Positions 1-10,484 of a stretch of 64,000 bases of DNA are shown here, piece by piece. A program made the position numbers and the translations under genes. Numbering within the stretch: the first letter of the stretch is position 1; every line of letters begins with the position of its first letter. The stretch spans positions 30,489,001-30,553,000 of the forward strand of contig CM056574.1 in NCBI GenBank assembly GCA_029721435.1, in the 5' to 3' direction. Under the pieces are notes generated by a model. It was not told the origin of the DNA. It did no database searches and was given only the letters and a program-made list of their open reading frames with translations. The DNA comes from Gymnothorax reevesii (taxonomy: Eukaryota; Chordata; Actinopteri; Anguilliformes; Muraenidae).

Positions 1-95
1 TGATTTAAGAAGACATGTAAACACCATTCAATTTCATTCACGATAATGTTAATGCGTGAGAGAGGTTTAACTGGTGTAGGGGTCAAAGAGGAAAG

Positions 96-1104
96 TCAAT
101 TACGGGTGTGACCGCCATTTGCATTGACACATGCGGTGCATCGTCGTCGCATGGAGTTGATCAGTCTCTGGATAGTGTTCTGAGGGATTCCACTCCTGAA
201 CAAGGGCAACCTCAAGTTCTCGGATGTTGTCCATCTGGCGTCGACATGAAAGACGTCGTCCAATTTCATCCCATAAGTGCTCGATATGGGAGAGGTCGGG
301 TGACAGAGCTGGCCACTGAAGCACGGGGATGTTCTGCTGTGCAAGGTACTGCATGCACACCCTTGCAGTGTGTGCCCTAACGATGTCCTGTTGGAACGTG
401 TGGACATCGTGGTGTTGGTTGAAGAACGGCACAACATGGTTTTGCAGCACCTGGTCCCGGTAGTAGACGCCGTTCACCCTTCCTCTGCAGATATGGAGAG
501 GGGTTCTGTGACGGTAGCTTATTCCACGCCACACTATAACGCTGCCACCACCCCAACGGTCCGTTTGAACAACACAATCGGCGTTATAACATTCACCACG
601 TCTCCGCCAAACACGTATACGGCCATCTGCTTTCCTTAAGTGAAATCGTGACTCGTCAGAAAAGATGACACCGTGCTATTGTCGTAGTCGCCAATTCTGG
701 TGCCTGTTTGCCCACTGTAGACGCTGGTTTCGGTGACGATCCGTCAATATGGGGCCAAAATAAGGATGTGGTGCACGCAGGCCTGCAGCTCGCAGACGGT
801 TCCGTACGGTGTTGGGGTGAATGAATCCACATCGTCCTTGGACTTGAGCAGCCGTTCTTGTTGCTGGTAGTGTTCGGTCTCGGACATGATCCTGTGCGAT
901 CTGGCGGTCCTGACGTGCCGTTGTCACACGTTTTTGACCCAGTCGAGGACGGTCCCGAGTGCTCCTCGTTTGCAGAAACCTTTGATGGAGTCTTGCGATC
1001 GTTGTGTGTGCGCAGTTTAGTCGTCTAGCAATTTCCCTGGTGCTGGCGCCAATTTAAAGCATGCCTATGGCACGTTCCCGTTCAGGGGCTGTAAGTCGCG
1101 GCAT
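96..1104 (-). pseudogene. Tc1/mariner (IS630 superfamily) transposase, inactivated
   Basis: Cut-and-paste DNA transposase of the D-D-E type. From an ATG at 1104 one minus-strand frame runs with a helix-turn-helix start (MPRLTAPERERAIGML), a second DNA-binding half around 927-680, a SDESRF catalytic-D motif near 650, FQQDIVRAHTARV with the second D near 390-350 (usually QQDNARPH) and SPDLSHIEHLWDE with the final D-E pair near 270-240. The C terminus ends in the family-typical NANGGHTRN in another frame near 96. Damage seen: an in-frame TAA after GML near 1054, an in-frame TAG at 676-678, and a one-base shift near 190. About 335 residues if read through, normal for the family. Terminal inverted repeats are not resolved and the left end may lie at or outside the window edge. 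A dead copy, recently enough inserted to be easy to read. Confidence 0.88.
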
Positions 1105-2240
1105 AGTGTCGACGTTTCACAAGTGTCAGTGAAGAAGTGAAATTCTATTCGGATTCACATGCTTTAAATGTGTGCGCAAATTCAGAGTGAAATTCATTTT
1201 TCCCATGGTGTGCGTGCAAGATGTTGCGTTTTTGCAAAAAATTGCCTAGCATAACAGTTAACTTGAAATTCTCGCATTTCTTGCACCTGGCATGTCGGGT
1301 GACGTCACTGTAGTGTTGTTGTTGTATAAAAATTATATTGAACTTAAATATTGACTTTTTTCAAGTGGTGCATTTTCATTTGTACTCAGTATATTTCTAG
1401 TGATTTTGCGCAAACCCAGATATTTGAAACTCATAAGAAAAGGAGCAGCATCTGCTGTGTCAAGTCTTTTTTTCAGTAAACTGGATTTATTCTGAAAGCT
1501 GGCATGTTTGTTCCCTGACAATTGGCAATTTGTCAAACAATTTAGTGTCTGAGAGGACAGTTTGAGCTTGGATTCCATCTTACTGGATGGGCAACAACTT
1601 TGTTTAGGCAATCAAAGAAAATGACATGGAGTGGATCTGGTGTTGATGCCGGCCATGGCGTGTTAGGAACCTGGGAGAAATCTGTTATTTTTGTGGTGGG
1701 CGTGGTGGACAGAGTTGTAACAAGGATGTCACACACAACCGCTAGACCATAAAAATGAAGAACTAAGTTATTGCGACATTAATCGCTGACTTTCCTTGGG
1801 TTTGAGCAACGCATTTTGTTATACAGACATTCAGTTCTCAAGTGCTGCTCTGTTGCATGATTTGGAACGAGAGCTGCTGCTGGTGTTTCTATCATGGAAT
1901 ATGGATTACAGCACATAACCAGGGACGGGAGATGACATCTGAGCTGAGGCAAAATATTGTTTGGGAGACTCAGGTTTTTCAAATAATTCAGCATACTAGG
2001 AGAACAGCTGGAGCTTTGATTCTGTCTAGCCAGCGAGGCAGTACCTTTGTTTTGGTGATTAAAGGACTTGTTAAGTAACCGGCCAGCTAAAATGTGCGGT
2101 GTGTCAGATAAGACAGTCGAGGAGAGTAAAGATGGGCTCATGTGAATAAGAAATCTTGGATGACTGCTGGCTGAATAGAGCGGAGTTAAAGAAAGGTCTT
2201 GATTCTCTGCCTGCTTTAAATGAATTTCAAATAGCCTATT
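1105..2240. other. Noncoding stretch, weak internal duplication
   Basis: No convincing gene. A stretch around 1551-1625 (gagaggacagtttgagctt, then a run ending in ggcaatcaaag) resembles one around 1994-2068 (taggagaacagctggagctt, then ttggtgattaaag), suggesting an old direct duplication about 440 bases apart. Open frames here (1333-1611, 1779-2141) are short and overlap this repeat; I regard them as chance. Confidence 0.35.
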
Positions 2241-2241
2241 T

Positions 2242-2310
2242 CAGGAGTGGCCGACCCTAATCCTTGGCAGCCACAGCGTGCCAGGTATTGTTTTCATCTG
2301 AAATATGGTT
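2242..2310. repeat. hAT-type MITE end (fragment)
   Basis: The start CAGGAGTGGCCGACCCTAAT followed by a ttggcagccacag stretch resembles the common fish hAT MITE end of the form CAGGGGTGGCCAACCCTGG. No matching right end was found, so it is a truncated copy or a partial resemblance. Confidence 0.4.
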
Positions 2311-3270
2311 GCCGCTTTAGGCCCGAGTACCTAGGTGTGACTGAACTATGCAATCGACTGTTTAAAATCCATTAATCAAATAATAATAATAACCAAAACA
2401 CCTTAAAATCAGTTTTTTTAATGGGGCACTGTCATTCTATTAAGCTGGTTATTCAGTGAAACAACTGAAAGAGCATTGTGTTTAAGGGTGACACTGCTCC
2501 ACCTGGGAACCGTAACTTCAATTTCAGTTACAGATTTAGTTCCCCAAATCATTTTACAATCATGCTACCTACTTAGGGACAGGACTAATTGTATACATGC
2601 TGACATAATGTGTTTTATCCAAAGGCTGTTCCAGTGTGTAGGGCAGGCTTTTGTAATTGCCCAGTACTAAGACTCCGGAATCTACTTACCAAGACAGTGA
2701 TTGAGGACTATGATGGCTAATGAGCCATTACAAGTGCTGTAGTGCTGATCGTAAGCTCCAACACCTGCCCTTTTTGGATAAGATTGGACTTGACTAACAC
2801 TTCAGGTGACTATGTAGCACTGTTCACTCAAGACAATTTATTTAACTTTTATTTTATCAGGAATAAATCCCATTGAGACACAAAATCTCTTTTTCAAGGG
2901 TTTCCTGGCCAAGACAGCAGCAGCAAGTTTCACACAGAAAACTGGAATAGACAATGACACACAAAAACTACAATAATACAGGTACAAGGTTTTCACAATG
3001 AAACGTGATTACGCAGGTTAGATAAGCCTTAAGTCTGGGTTGAAAACCATGCAAACTCAGTGATGACTCTAAGATGCGTAACTTGTGGGATCCCGCAAGT
3101 TTGACAGACTTGGCGTTAAACGAAGATTTCAGTGCGCCAGCAACTACACATTACATATGATATGGCGCAAATCCATTGTTCTAGTGCGTAGATTGATATG
3201 AAAACATTGTCCGTAAAAAACTTCCATGCATTTATTCAACAAATTTATAAACCGACTGCAAAGATTGTTG
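2311..3270. other. Noncoding, nothing recognised
   Basis: AT-rich sequence with no open frame longer than about 65 codons, no splice-supported exon and no repeat family that I recognise. It ends against the hAT-like pseudogene on the minus strand. Confidence 0.5.
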
Positions 3271-3756
3271 TCAAAATCTAAGAGACTTCTGTATATGCGA
3301 GTATATGACTGTGGCTGGATGTGTGTTTCTGTAACCCCCTGTCGCGCTCCAGTGCTGCTTTCCAGTTGGTAAAACCCCATGAGGTAAAAACACATCCCTC
3401 TCACCGGCAGTAACATATTTCCTGCAGAGAAAGCAAAAGCGTGCATCCCGCTGAACTGAGTACTCCAGCCACGGTCGTGTACGATACCAGGCTGGATTGA
3501 ATGATTGCCATAAAGCACGTTTTGGGTAGCTAGCTAATATTGGTTGGGATGAAGCATCGCCATTCAAGTCGCTAACTGTGTGAGGTGGGGCTGAGGCAGC
3601 AGAAAGAGGGAACTGGTTTGGGGCAGCGCTTGCAGAGGGCACTGGAGCCGGAGCCATAGTCATAGTCCTAGCTTCTGGTGTACAAGCTACGGCATCGCTT
3701 GAGGTTGAAGCAACACAAGGCTTTCTAATAGGTTTTTTAAAAAATGATACATGGCT
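3271..3756 (-). pseudogene. hAT-type/ZMYM1-like TTF zinc-finger N terminus, frameshifted fragment
   Basis: The minus-strand frame contains SFFKKP near 3740, then a low-complexity Ala/Pro/Ser linker, then QPILASYPKR and FNPAWYRTRPWLEYSVQRDA followed by RFCFLCRKY. Motifs of the type RPWLEYS..(R)DA.(F)C(F).CR are the hallmark of the TTF-type zinc finger at the N terminus of many hAT transposases and of the related ZMYM1-like host proteins. After GKQHW the expected continuation (KAALERDRGLQKH, then SHSHI) is found one frame over near 3350-3300, so there is a one-base frameshift. The catalytic RNase-H-like part and the dimerisation domain are absent. No start codon is evident and the frame opens after a TGA near 3765. 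Most likely a decayed transposon fragment. Confidence 0.75.
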
Positions 3757-5290
3757 CAGAACTCATTTAAATGAATGAAACAAAATGTAGGTAAAATTGT
3801 GAGTCTGCACGCTGCTCAACGTACACCTATGAAGAGAATGACTTCACTGCCTGGTGAAGTATCTGTACTTACAACTTTAGCAGTAGGACTTCGGTTTGGA
3901 GACAGGCTTTAAGCTATGCACCATATCAGGCGTTAGGAACTATCATTAATGCGTATTTTGTCATTGACTTTATAATTGTTATGATTGGCATAGACTGTGA
4001 AGGTTTTCGATTTAAAACACTTAGTTTTGTCAATAAGGTGTAAAAATTGAATGTATGTACATATAAATAAGTGAGCCAGTCAAGATACTGTTAAAAAACT
4101 TGATATAAATGACATTTTACCAGGTGTACCCAGTTGGTACACTTTTTTTCCCATTGGCCCACTTTCGGTGGGGAGTTAGCCCACTTTTGAAATTTTCTAG
4201 AAGCCTCACTGCATGCAAACTTAAGCAAAGATCCAGATCAAGGCAATTCTCAAGCCCAGACCAAGATGAGAGAGGAGAAACAGAAAAGGCTCTACTTCCA
4301 AAAACAGTTCTCTCACACAATTTTTTGAGGTGATGGGTTTTCACAAAATACATGAATGCACCACAATGTCTGGGTTTACAGTATGGGTGCACCAGGCAAT
4401 GTAAAACCTCTGTTCGATCGCTGAACGAACAGTGTGAAGCAAGATAAACCACCGCCCAGAAAAGCAGTGTTCCCATCCTCAAACTCTGAAACTGCTGCTT
4501 GTCTGTAGATCCTCACCTGCTGATACCACTGCTGTCACATCAGTGCAGAGCAGAGGCAAAAACCTGCCACACAAATGCTCATTCGCTTCTGCACAGAATT
4601 CTCTGTATAACACACAGCCATGCACAGACACTCCAGAAGCCGCATACATTATAAAATGATTATTCACATCAGAAACTGACAAAAAAAAATATATAGCAGA
4701 AATGTTATCATGGAGATAATATAATAGGATGAGAACGCATACATTAACAGAACACATACGCCAGCACATGCACATGTTATTGTGTCACCATATGAGCACG
4801 GTATGCATTCATGACTACATTCCTACATTAACACATGTCAACACACATAGAGGCATACAGTATGCACATCCATGCAAGTGCATGGACAGAAAGTAATGGA
4901 ATGGTTTCAGTACCTCTGTACTTGATTTCCTTGAGATACGTTGGTACAATTTTCCTGTTTTGGACTTATCCAGGTAGCTGCCACGGTCTTCTGTTTAGTC
5001 AGAATAAATACCCTGCTGGGCAATGTAGTCAGTAAGGGGGACATACAGTTAGTTTCAACTTGTATGTCCCCTCTCAGTACAGCTGCATTGCTGGCAGCAA
5101 TCCCAGCCACAGTTAAATGAAGGAGAGAGAGAGAAAGAAAGAAAGAGAGCAGAGCCTGTCCTAGCGCTAAACAAATGGGGGCCACTGAATATGAACCTTG
5201 CACCCCGCTACTCGGCTGCTGTGGTTCTGCAAGTGACCTGCTGATCTGTGCTTCCTTCGATTAAGGTGAAATGGCGGGCCAGCAAAACAC
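3757..5290. other. Noncoding, short GA-rich tract at 5118-5152
   Basis: Open frames at 4117-4482 (minus) and 4479-4775 (minus) overlap one another in antiparallel frames, lack recognisable domains and splice context, and are judged chance. A purine-rich (GA/GAAA) tract lies at about 5118-5152. Nothing else recognised. Confidence 0.45.
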
Positions 5291-5484
5291 ATACAGTACT
5301 GTGCGGAAGTCTTAGGCACTCTGCGCTTTTTACAATTCAAAGCTGCTTTAGCTGTTTACTTTTGGTTTTCCACATTAGATTTGCTGAAGATAAAAAAGTT
5401 AATTTGAAATTCCAAATGCTAATTTAAGGAAAAGGTTTGTAAATAAATGCTTATATTTCACAAAAAGACAGTTGATACAGATCA

Positions 5485-5625
5485 TACTGCCTCGATAGAG
5501 CCCAGATGTCAACATCATCATGGCTGTCTGCAGTTGCTTTAAGGGAGAGACACAAGTGAGACAGTCATTCTGTAGGAGATGGTGGCAAGTTTTCCCACTC
5601 TGCTTGGGAAAAAGTCAATCATTTT
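5485..5625 (+). pseudogene. Tc1 transposase C-terminal remnant
   Basis: The nucleotides corresponding to the conserved SPDLNIIEAVWDY-type block are visible (gagcccagatgtcaacatca and a following atggctgtctgc), then the RE..QLRQ-like stretch. The codon expected to encode the last catalytic glutamate reads as part of catcatggc, so that residue appears lost, and the frame is broken by a stop (TGA) before gacagtcattc. Only the 3' end of the gene remains; the helix-turn-helix and first catalytic aspartates are missing. Confidence 0.55.
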
Positions 5626-5796
5626 TTAAAACTATATCACAATAGGACACTGTCCCAAATTTTTTAACAAAGGGTAGTCACACCAAACATTGATTCGGTT
5701 ACGTTTTCAACTGTTTACAGCTCTGTTGAGTACATTTCTTTGTTATTATAAACTTTCATTTTTGCAAGCATATTTGCCTTACAAAATTGCTTTACG

Positions 5797-7516
5797 GCTC
5801 AGTCCCACTGGGCATTTTTAGCCTCGGCGATGTACTCCTGATGGAAATCGATGCACCTCGGGAGGCATCGGGAACAGGTTCCCCGATGTCCCGGAGAAGC
5901 TTCAGGAGCGTTGCGAGCCATCTGGAAACATTTCAGTGCTTGCATTGAAATTTTTCTCAATGCGTTCCCCACGTAATATCTAGAAAACAGGCCGGGGAGG
6001 CCTCGCTGGAGCTTTCCAAAGCCACGGGGAAGCTTTGGCAAAATGTCTCACCGAAGTATCAGGGGACCTTCAGGCAAATTTGAATCTTCTGCAAAAGTTC
6101 AGCGAGCTCTTGGTGACACATTCCGGATGTGGGGGTTGCATCCCAGAATATTCGCCAAAATTTCGGCGACAGTCGAAAAGTGCATTCTTCCCATGGTGCT
6201 GATTGGCTGGATTTTGCATTTGCATGCACTATATGTACATTTCATATAAACACATGCCAAAGAGAGAATGATGCTGAGCCCAAAATGTACATATACTATA
6301 GGGTAGCCAAACACAGTTACTTTATCAATGTTTTTTTCGGGCACCAGGTCGTCTGTTAGACCAAAATGAATTAGTTGTGTTCTGCTCCACTACAGCATTT
6401 TACTGAAAAATTTGTCGACAAAACCGTGAGAAATAACTTGTATTGTACCAAAAAGAAAGGAGGGGCTTCCGTTTGCTCAAATCATAACATTATTTCCATC
6501 AAGAAAAAGAAAGAACAGGTTAAAGGAAAAAAAACATTTTTCCACGGAAAATTAATAACCCAAATTGCAGGCCACAGCCTAGAAACCTCCAAGAAAACTA
6601 AAAATGTATATCCAGCCACTCAATTAAAAAAATTTTTTTTTAAAGTTGATTTTGTTTTAATTTCTAAAGGAAAAGATTGGGCTGCTGCAGTACAGATTAT
6701 AACAACCAGATGCACTTGCCAGACGCAAGTCACGGCCAGCTAAAGAAAGCAATGCCTGACAGCCTTCTCTTCATTAAACAAACTTATGTTTGTTATATCA
6801 AAATTATATCATATATCAAAATTATGAGAAAGAATCAAGGAAACGAAATCATAAAAATGAAGGCTAGAGGAGGAATATGAGAGGGGGAAACAATGTTCAA
6901 AGTAACTCGGGGCAGGAGTAAGTGGAGCGAATGCGAGTGATTAAAAAAAGAGTTTTCAGCGGCGATTGGCTATCAGTTTTTGTGGTGGGATGAGTAACTG
7001 GCAGTGCACGGGGAGGTTACAGGATTTTTCAGTAAAAAAGTTCTTTCAGTTCTTTCCCAAACCCTGCTTGGCGTCTTGCACTCGATTCCTATCCAACTGT
7101 TAGATAATTACAGAGGCTGGTTGCACCTTGTAGCTCGCTACAATATATACCTCCTCACTGACCCTTCCCTGAGGCACCTGCGATGGTTTGCAAGTACTCC
7201 CAATGCATCTCCTATTCTACAGGGATATTCCCCCGATGATGTTTCAAATTCGGGGAAGCTCCGGGGCACGGCGAAGGTACCCCGGAGATTTCCCAAACAT
7301 TGGGAGCCATCCCCGATGTTTCACGGGCATTGTTTGGGGGACATTCCCAGAAGCTTTGTGACCATAGCCGAAGCATCATTGAACGTTCACTGGACGATCC
7401 CCGATGCCTACTAAGTGCAATTTCTAATGGGACAATTCCGTCTCTTGGACAATCGGGAGCCATCGGGAGAAAATTTGTCCATTTCCACATCACCGATGAT
7501 TTTTCCCCAGTGGCAC
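5797..7516. mobile_element. Inverted-repeat element inserted in the Tc1 remnant
   Basis: About 1.7 kb. The left end (CCCACTGGGCATTTTTAG then cctcggcgatgta) and the reverse complement of the right end (GCCACTGGGGAAAAATCATC then ggtgatgtgg) align as a roughly 30-base imperfect terminal inverted repeat. Both flanks (5800-6180 and 7210-7515) are rich in CCCGATG/CATCGGGG and CCCCGGAG motifs in inverted orientation, while the middle (6240-7200) is AT-rich. Open frames 5799-6041, 6043-6249, 7004-7414 and 7212-7493 overlap across strands and contain no known domain. The superfamily is not assigned, and no clean target duplication was identified. Confidence 0.6.
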
Positions 7517-7555
7517 CTAGGCACTAAATGTGCCTAAGACTTTTGCACAGCACTG

Positions 7556-8866
7556 CTTACCTCATATCTCTGCAATGAAAGGGTATTCTGGCACTGATGT
7601 CAATAGGTAATCAAAGACAAGCTACCGAAACCGTGTTTATATCATCAGCATAGTTTTGTGTCATTCACTCGACTTCAGCCAGTGATCTAAGCAATGACGG
7701 AGGGACGCAGCTGTTTGCCTGAATAGATCACTCAGTCCGATACAGATCGTCGGCTGAGAATTATCTGGTCTTTCTGTATTTTTGTGAATATATGAGATAT
7801 CCTGTCATAATGATTTTAAGTTAGCAAGGTCTATTTTAGGTTATGACCCTGCTTAGATATGGATTCAGTTTATGTCAAAGGTCAATATAGAAGGGTCTTT
7901 TTTCAAATTTGCTGCTTCACCAAGTTTTCAGCATGTCTATCCGCAATTATTAATATTAGAGGGATTGCATCACGTGACCTCAGGCTTCAGAGACAAAATG
8001 GCTGCCAAGAAGAAATTTACTGAAGCAGAATTGAGAGAAATTGCTGCATTTCCTCATTTAGGTGAGTACTTCGAGAAGTCAGATTGAACAGTGTTATTTG
8101 CTGAAACTTAAATGATTTGCTGAAAAATTATGTCTTGTGAAGTTAATCATGTGAATTGATTTCAAGTTTATCTTTAAAATGCAGATCAAAGTGAAGATGA
8201 CCCAAAGGCTTTGATCATTCAGAGAAATTGGCTGAGTAAAAAAATTACATTGTTTACATACTTTAAGTTGTTCACAGTTATGATGTTCATATTTCCTTGA
8301 TGTGAGATCATTCGCATGTGAATGTTTCTCTCTCATTACTAGGAAATGTTGAAAGAGGCATTAAAAGTATTTATCTTGTATTCCTTTTTTTTTTTTTAAC
8401 CGTGACAGTGTTTAAAAGTTGTTTCATAAGTATTATTAGTTGATAAACATTGGGGTTTCTTTAAAATGTGGTTCTAAGAGTGTTAAGTCATTTCCATATT
8501 TTTTAAAAGGTGTAATCTGCAGACAGACCAAAGATTCACTGGAATTTCATGAATTCTAAAGCTACAATGGCCTATCTGCATTATTGACAACCCAGAATTC
8601 AACGTTGCCAGACGAAAAGGAATATGTAAACTTGCCCAGTTTAGTCTCGTCATATTCTAATTGTTTTGGGCAAAAAATCTTTTAATTCAGAAAAACCTGA
8701 GGGGGATATTTTTAATACCAAATCTTTAATCGCAATGGCTGTGAAAACACAAAAATGGCAGATAGACCTAGTTAATCCTCAGATGACGAGATGTGTGCAC
8801 ACTTGGTAAGACCCTGAAACATAGCCACACACCCTGAGAGACTCATATACTCACACAAATGACACA
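7556..8866. other. Mostly noncoding stretch holding one candidate exon pair
   Basis: Apart from the candidate exons at 7998-8061 and 8185-8235 I see no repeat or gene. A T-run lies near 8383-8398. Confidence 0.4.
7998..8235 (+). CDS. Candidate two-exon coding start (MAAKKKFTEAELREIAAF...)
   Basis: An ATG in strong Kozak context (acaaaATGG) opens a 64-base coding segment (7998-8061), encoding a short basic then acidic peptide, and is followed directly by a consensus splice donor GGTGAGTACT. A pyrimidine-poor but usable acceptor (tttaaaatgcag) at 8184 leads to a second segment (8185-8235) that continues the split codon as DQSEDDPKALIIQRNWL. A further donor-like GTAAAA follows at 8236. The basic-then-acidic start recalls N termini of nuclear or transposase-derived proteins, but I do not recognise the family. 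The upstream region includes CACGTGAC near 7971, an E-box-like site. It could be a real first exon, a piece of an unrecognised transposon, or coincidence. Confidence 0.25.
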
Positions 8867-10484
8867 ATGAGCCTCATGCAAGAGGCATATAGCAAATTTT
8901 CTCTTATTTTGCTTGTATCCCCGATTTTTTTCTTACTTACCCATTGATTTCTGGGATGCACCGATGTTTTCTTATTTTTGCTCTAAAATTTTACGAGTGG
9001 TCGAGAGCACTCTTACCGAGAAATGAGAAAAAAGAAAACTGTTATCTCTGTCCACAAATTGCTTGTCCAATGCATGGAAACACAAGTTTTAAAACCCAAA
9101 CATTAAAAATGCATCATATATTCAAATTTAGATTTTTTTACGTTTTTGAGAGATTGTATTGATTTTATTTTTTAATTCTTGGGCTAAAGAGTTTGGCCAG
9201 CTGATCCTAATTAGGTCTAAACTGTAAAAACCCATAGATACTTGCATGCGTTCTGCTTCTGAATGCTGCTGGACACTTGGCCATCCAGGCCTTGCGCAGA
9301 GAGCGTGTGAAAGATTGCGTGGATCTGTTTGCTGAGACAGATGAATAACTGCTCGTACGCAATGTGAAAGCAACCGTACTTGAGCACTGACGATCACTGT
9401 TATATGTAACGGCTCGCTTGCTCGAACAAATGCAGCGGCAAAAAGATGTCTCCATTCAAACGAAGAAATTCAATGCTTCAATGTACGCAGACAGAAAGTT
9501 ACAATCACAACTGGATACTACATGCAAAAACCCTGAGATGGAATAATTATTACTAATAATGATGGAATAATTCTTGGGTAGTTACATTCGCGTGGTTATC
9601 ACAGAATAATAGATCAGTGCCGTGACAAACTAAAGAAAATGCGGCGGCGATATTTCAAAATGTGGGACGCGGTGCGAAAGTCTGGCAGCTCAAGTTATGA
9701 GACAGATAAATTTTCGTGGTATGAGGCAGTGGACAGCACAATCGGCCAAAAATGCTTGGGTGAAAAGAACTCCGTATGTAACATCCACCAACATCGAATG
9801 TAATCAGTACATTTTTGGCTTATCTTAATGTTTGGGTACCCAGAGAAAGATTTGGATGTATAAACATCAAGCATTCAGTCAAGAAAATTTTCAGTTAAAT
9901 TTCTCATGCTGCTATGGGCAGCTAGGGCACGCGCAGCATATGCATTTGCAATATTAATATTTGGTATTAATGTTCAAAACCCCCCTCTCCATAATAGAAT
10001 CCACCTGAAATATATTGGTGCCTCCTTTTAAAATCTTTACCCATTTAAAATCACCTAGGTGCATACTGCAACGCGCTGTATTAGAATTTTGCAATTTATG
10101 TAAGAGTACTTGTGTACGGTACGATATTACTACTGTGAAAGCTGACCACCGGGGGGAGAGGGGAAGGAGGGACAATTGTACTGTGGCACGATTCGGAACA
10201 ATCGTACTTAGTGAGAAAGTGCCCTAGATTGCCAAGAGCAGTCAGGTCTTTGCACACGGCACGTCACCTTCCCTTATGGTGTTTAGTGTGTGTCATATCT
10301 TCTCATTTAAAACAACCGAACATGCGCTTCTAATTTACGATCAAGTGGGATTCAACATTCAGCACACTTAAGAGCAGATTTGGACGGTAAGAGCGTTTTT
10401 TACATCCGGAGTTTTTTTTCTCTTAAGTAAGAGAAAATACAGTTTTAGAGAAATTTAAGAGAATGTTACTGCGTGAGGCCCAAT
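8867..10484. mobile_element. PIF/Harbinger-like inverted-repeat element (non-autonomous)
   Basis: The left end (TGAGCCTCATGCAAGAGGCA from 8868) and the reverse complement of the right end (TTGGGCCTCACGCAGTAACA from 10483) pair imperfectly, and both subterminal regions carry similar ttctcttatttt / acgctcttaccg blocks (8905-9025 and 10385-10465). The interior holds a trihelix Myb/SANT fragment on the plus strand. PIF/Harbinger transposons encode a DDE nuclease plus a Myb/trihelix DNA-binding partner, so that class is the best guess; no nuclease remains. Confidence 0.5.
9582..9803 (+). pseudogene. Trihelix Myb/SANT-like DNA-binding domain fragment
   Basis: The frame from after a TAG at 9579 to the TAA at 9801 reads DQCRDKLKKMRRRYFKMWDA then VRKSGSSSYE, a DKFSWYEAVDSTIG stretch and LGEK. 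The order QCRDK(L/I)KKL.R.Y..v.dA..kSG....e...W(F/Y)(D/E)A.D..(I/L)G is the C-terminal two thirds of the trihelix (Myb_DNA-bind_4/MSANTD) fold. The first helix is missing upstream. There is no start methionine in frame and the sequence lies inside an inverted-repeat element, so it is most likely the decayed accessory DNA-binding protein of a PIF/Harbinger-type transposon rather than a host MSANTD gene. Confidence 0.65.

Larger units (their letters stand above)
5294..7555 (+). mobile_element. Tc1-like element remnant with terminal inverted repeats, interrupted
   Basis: The left end CAGTACTGTGCGGAAGTCTT at 5294 and the right end, which reads CAGTGCTGTGCAAAAGTCTT on the minus strand from 7555, match over 26 bases with three differences and are the well-known fish Tc1-type termini. 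TA precedes the left end as expected for TA target sites. Inside are a transposase C-terminal remnant (5485-5625) and the usual 3' region (aaagggtagtcacaccaaac near 5670). The sequence expected to run straight into the right terminus stops near 5795 and resumes only at about 7517, because another element is inserted there. Most of the transposase 5' part is deleted. Confidence 0.75.
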
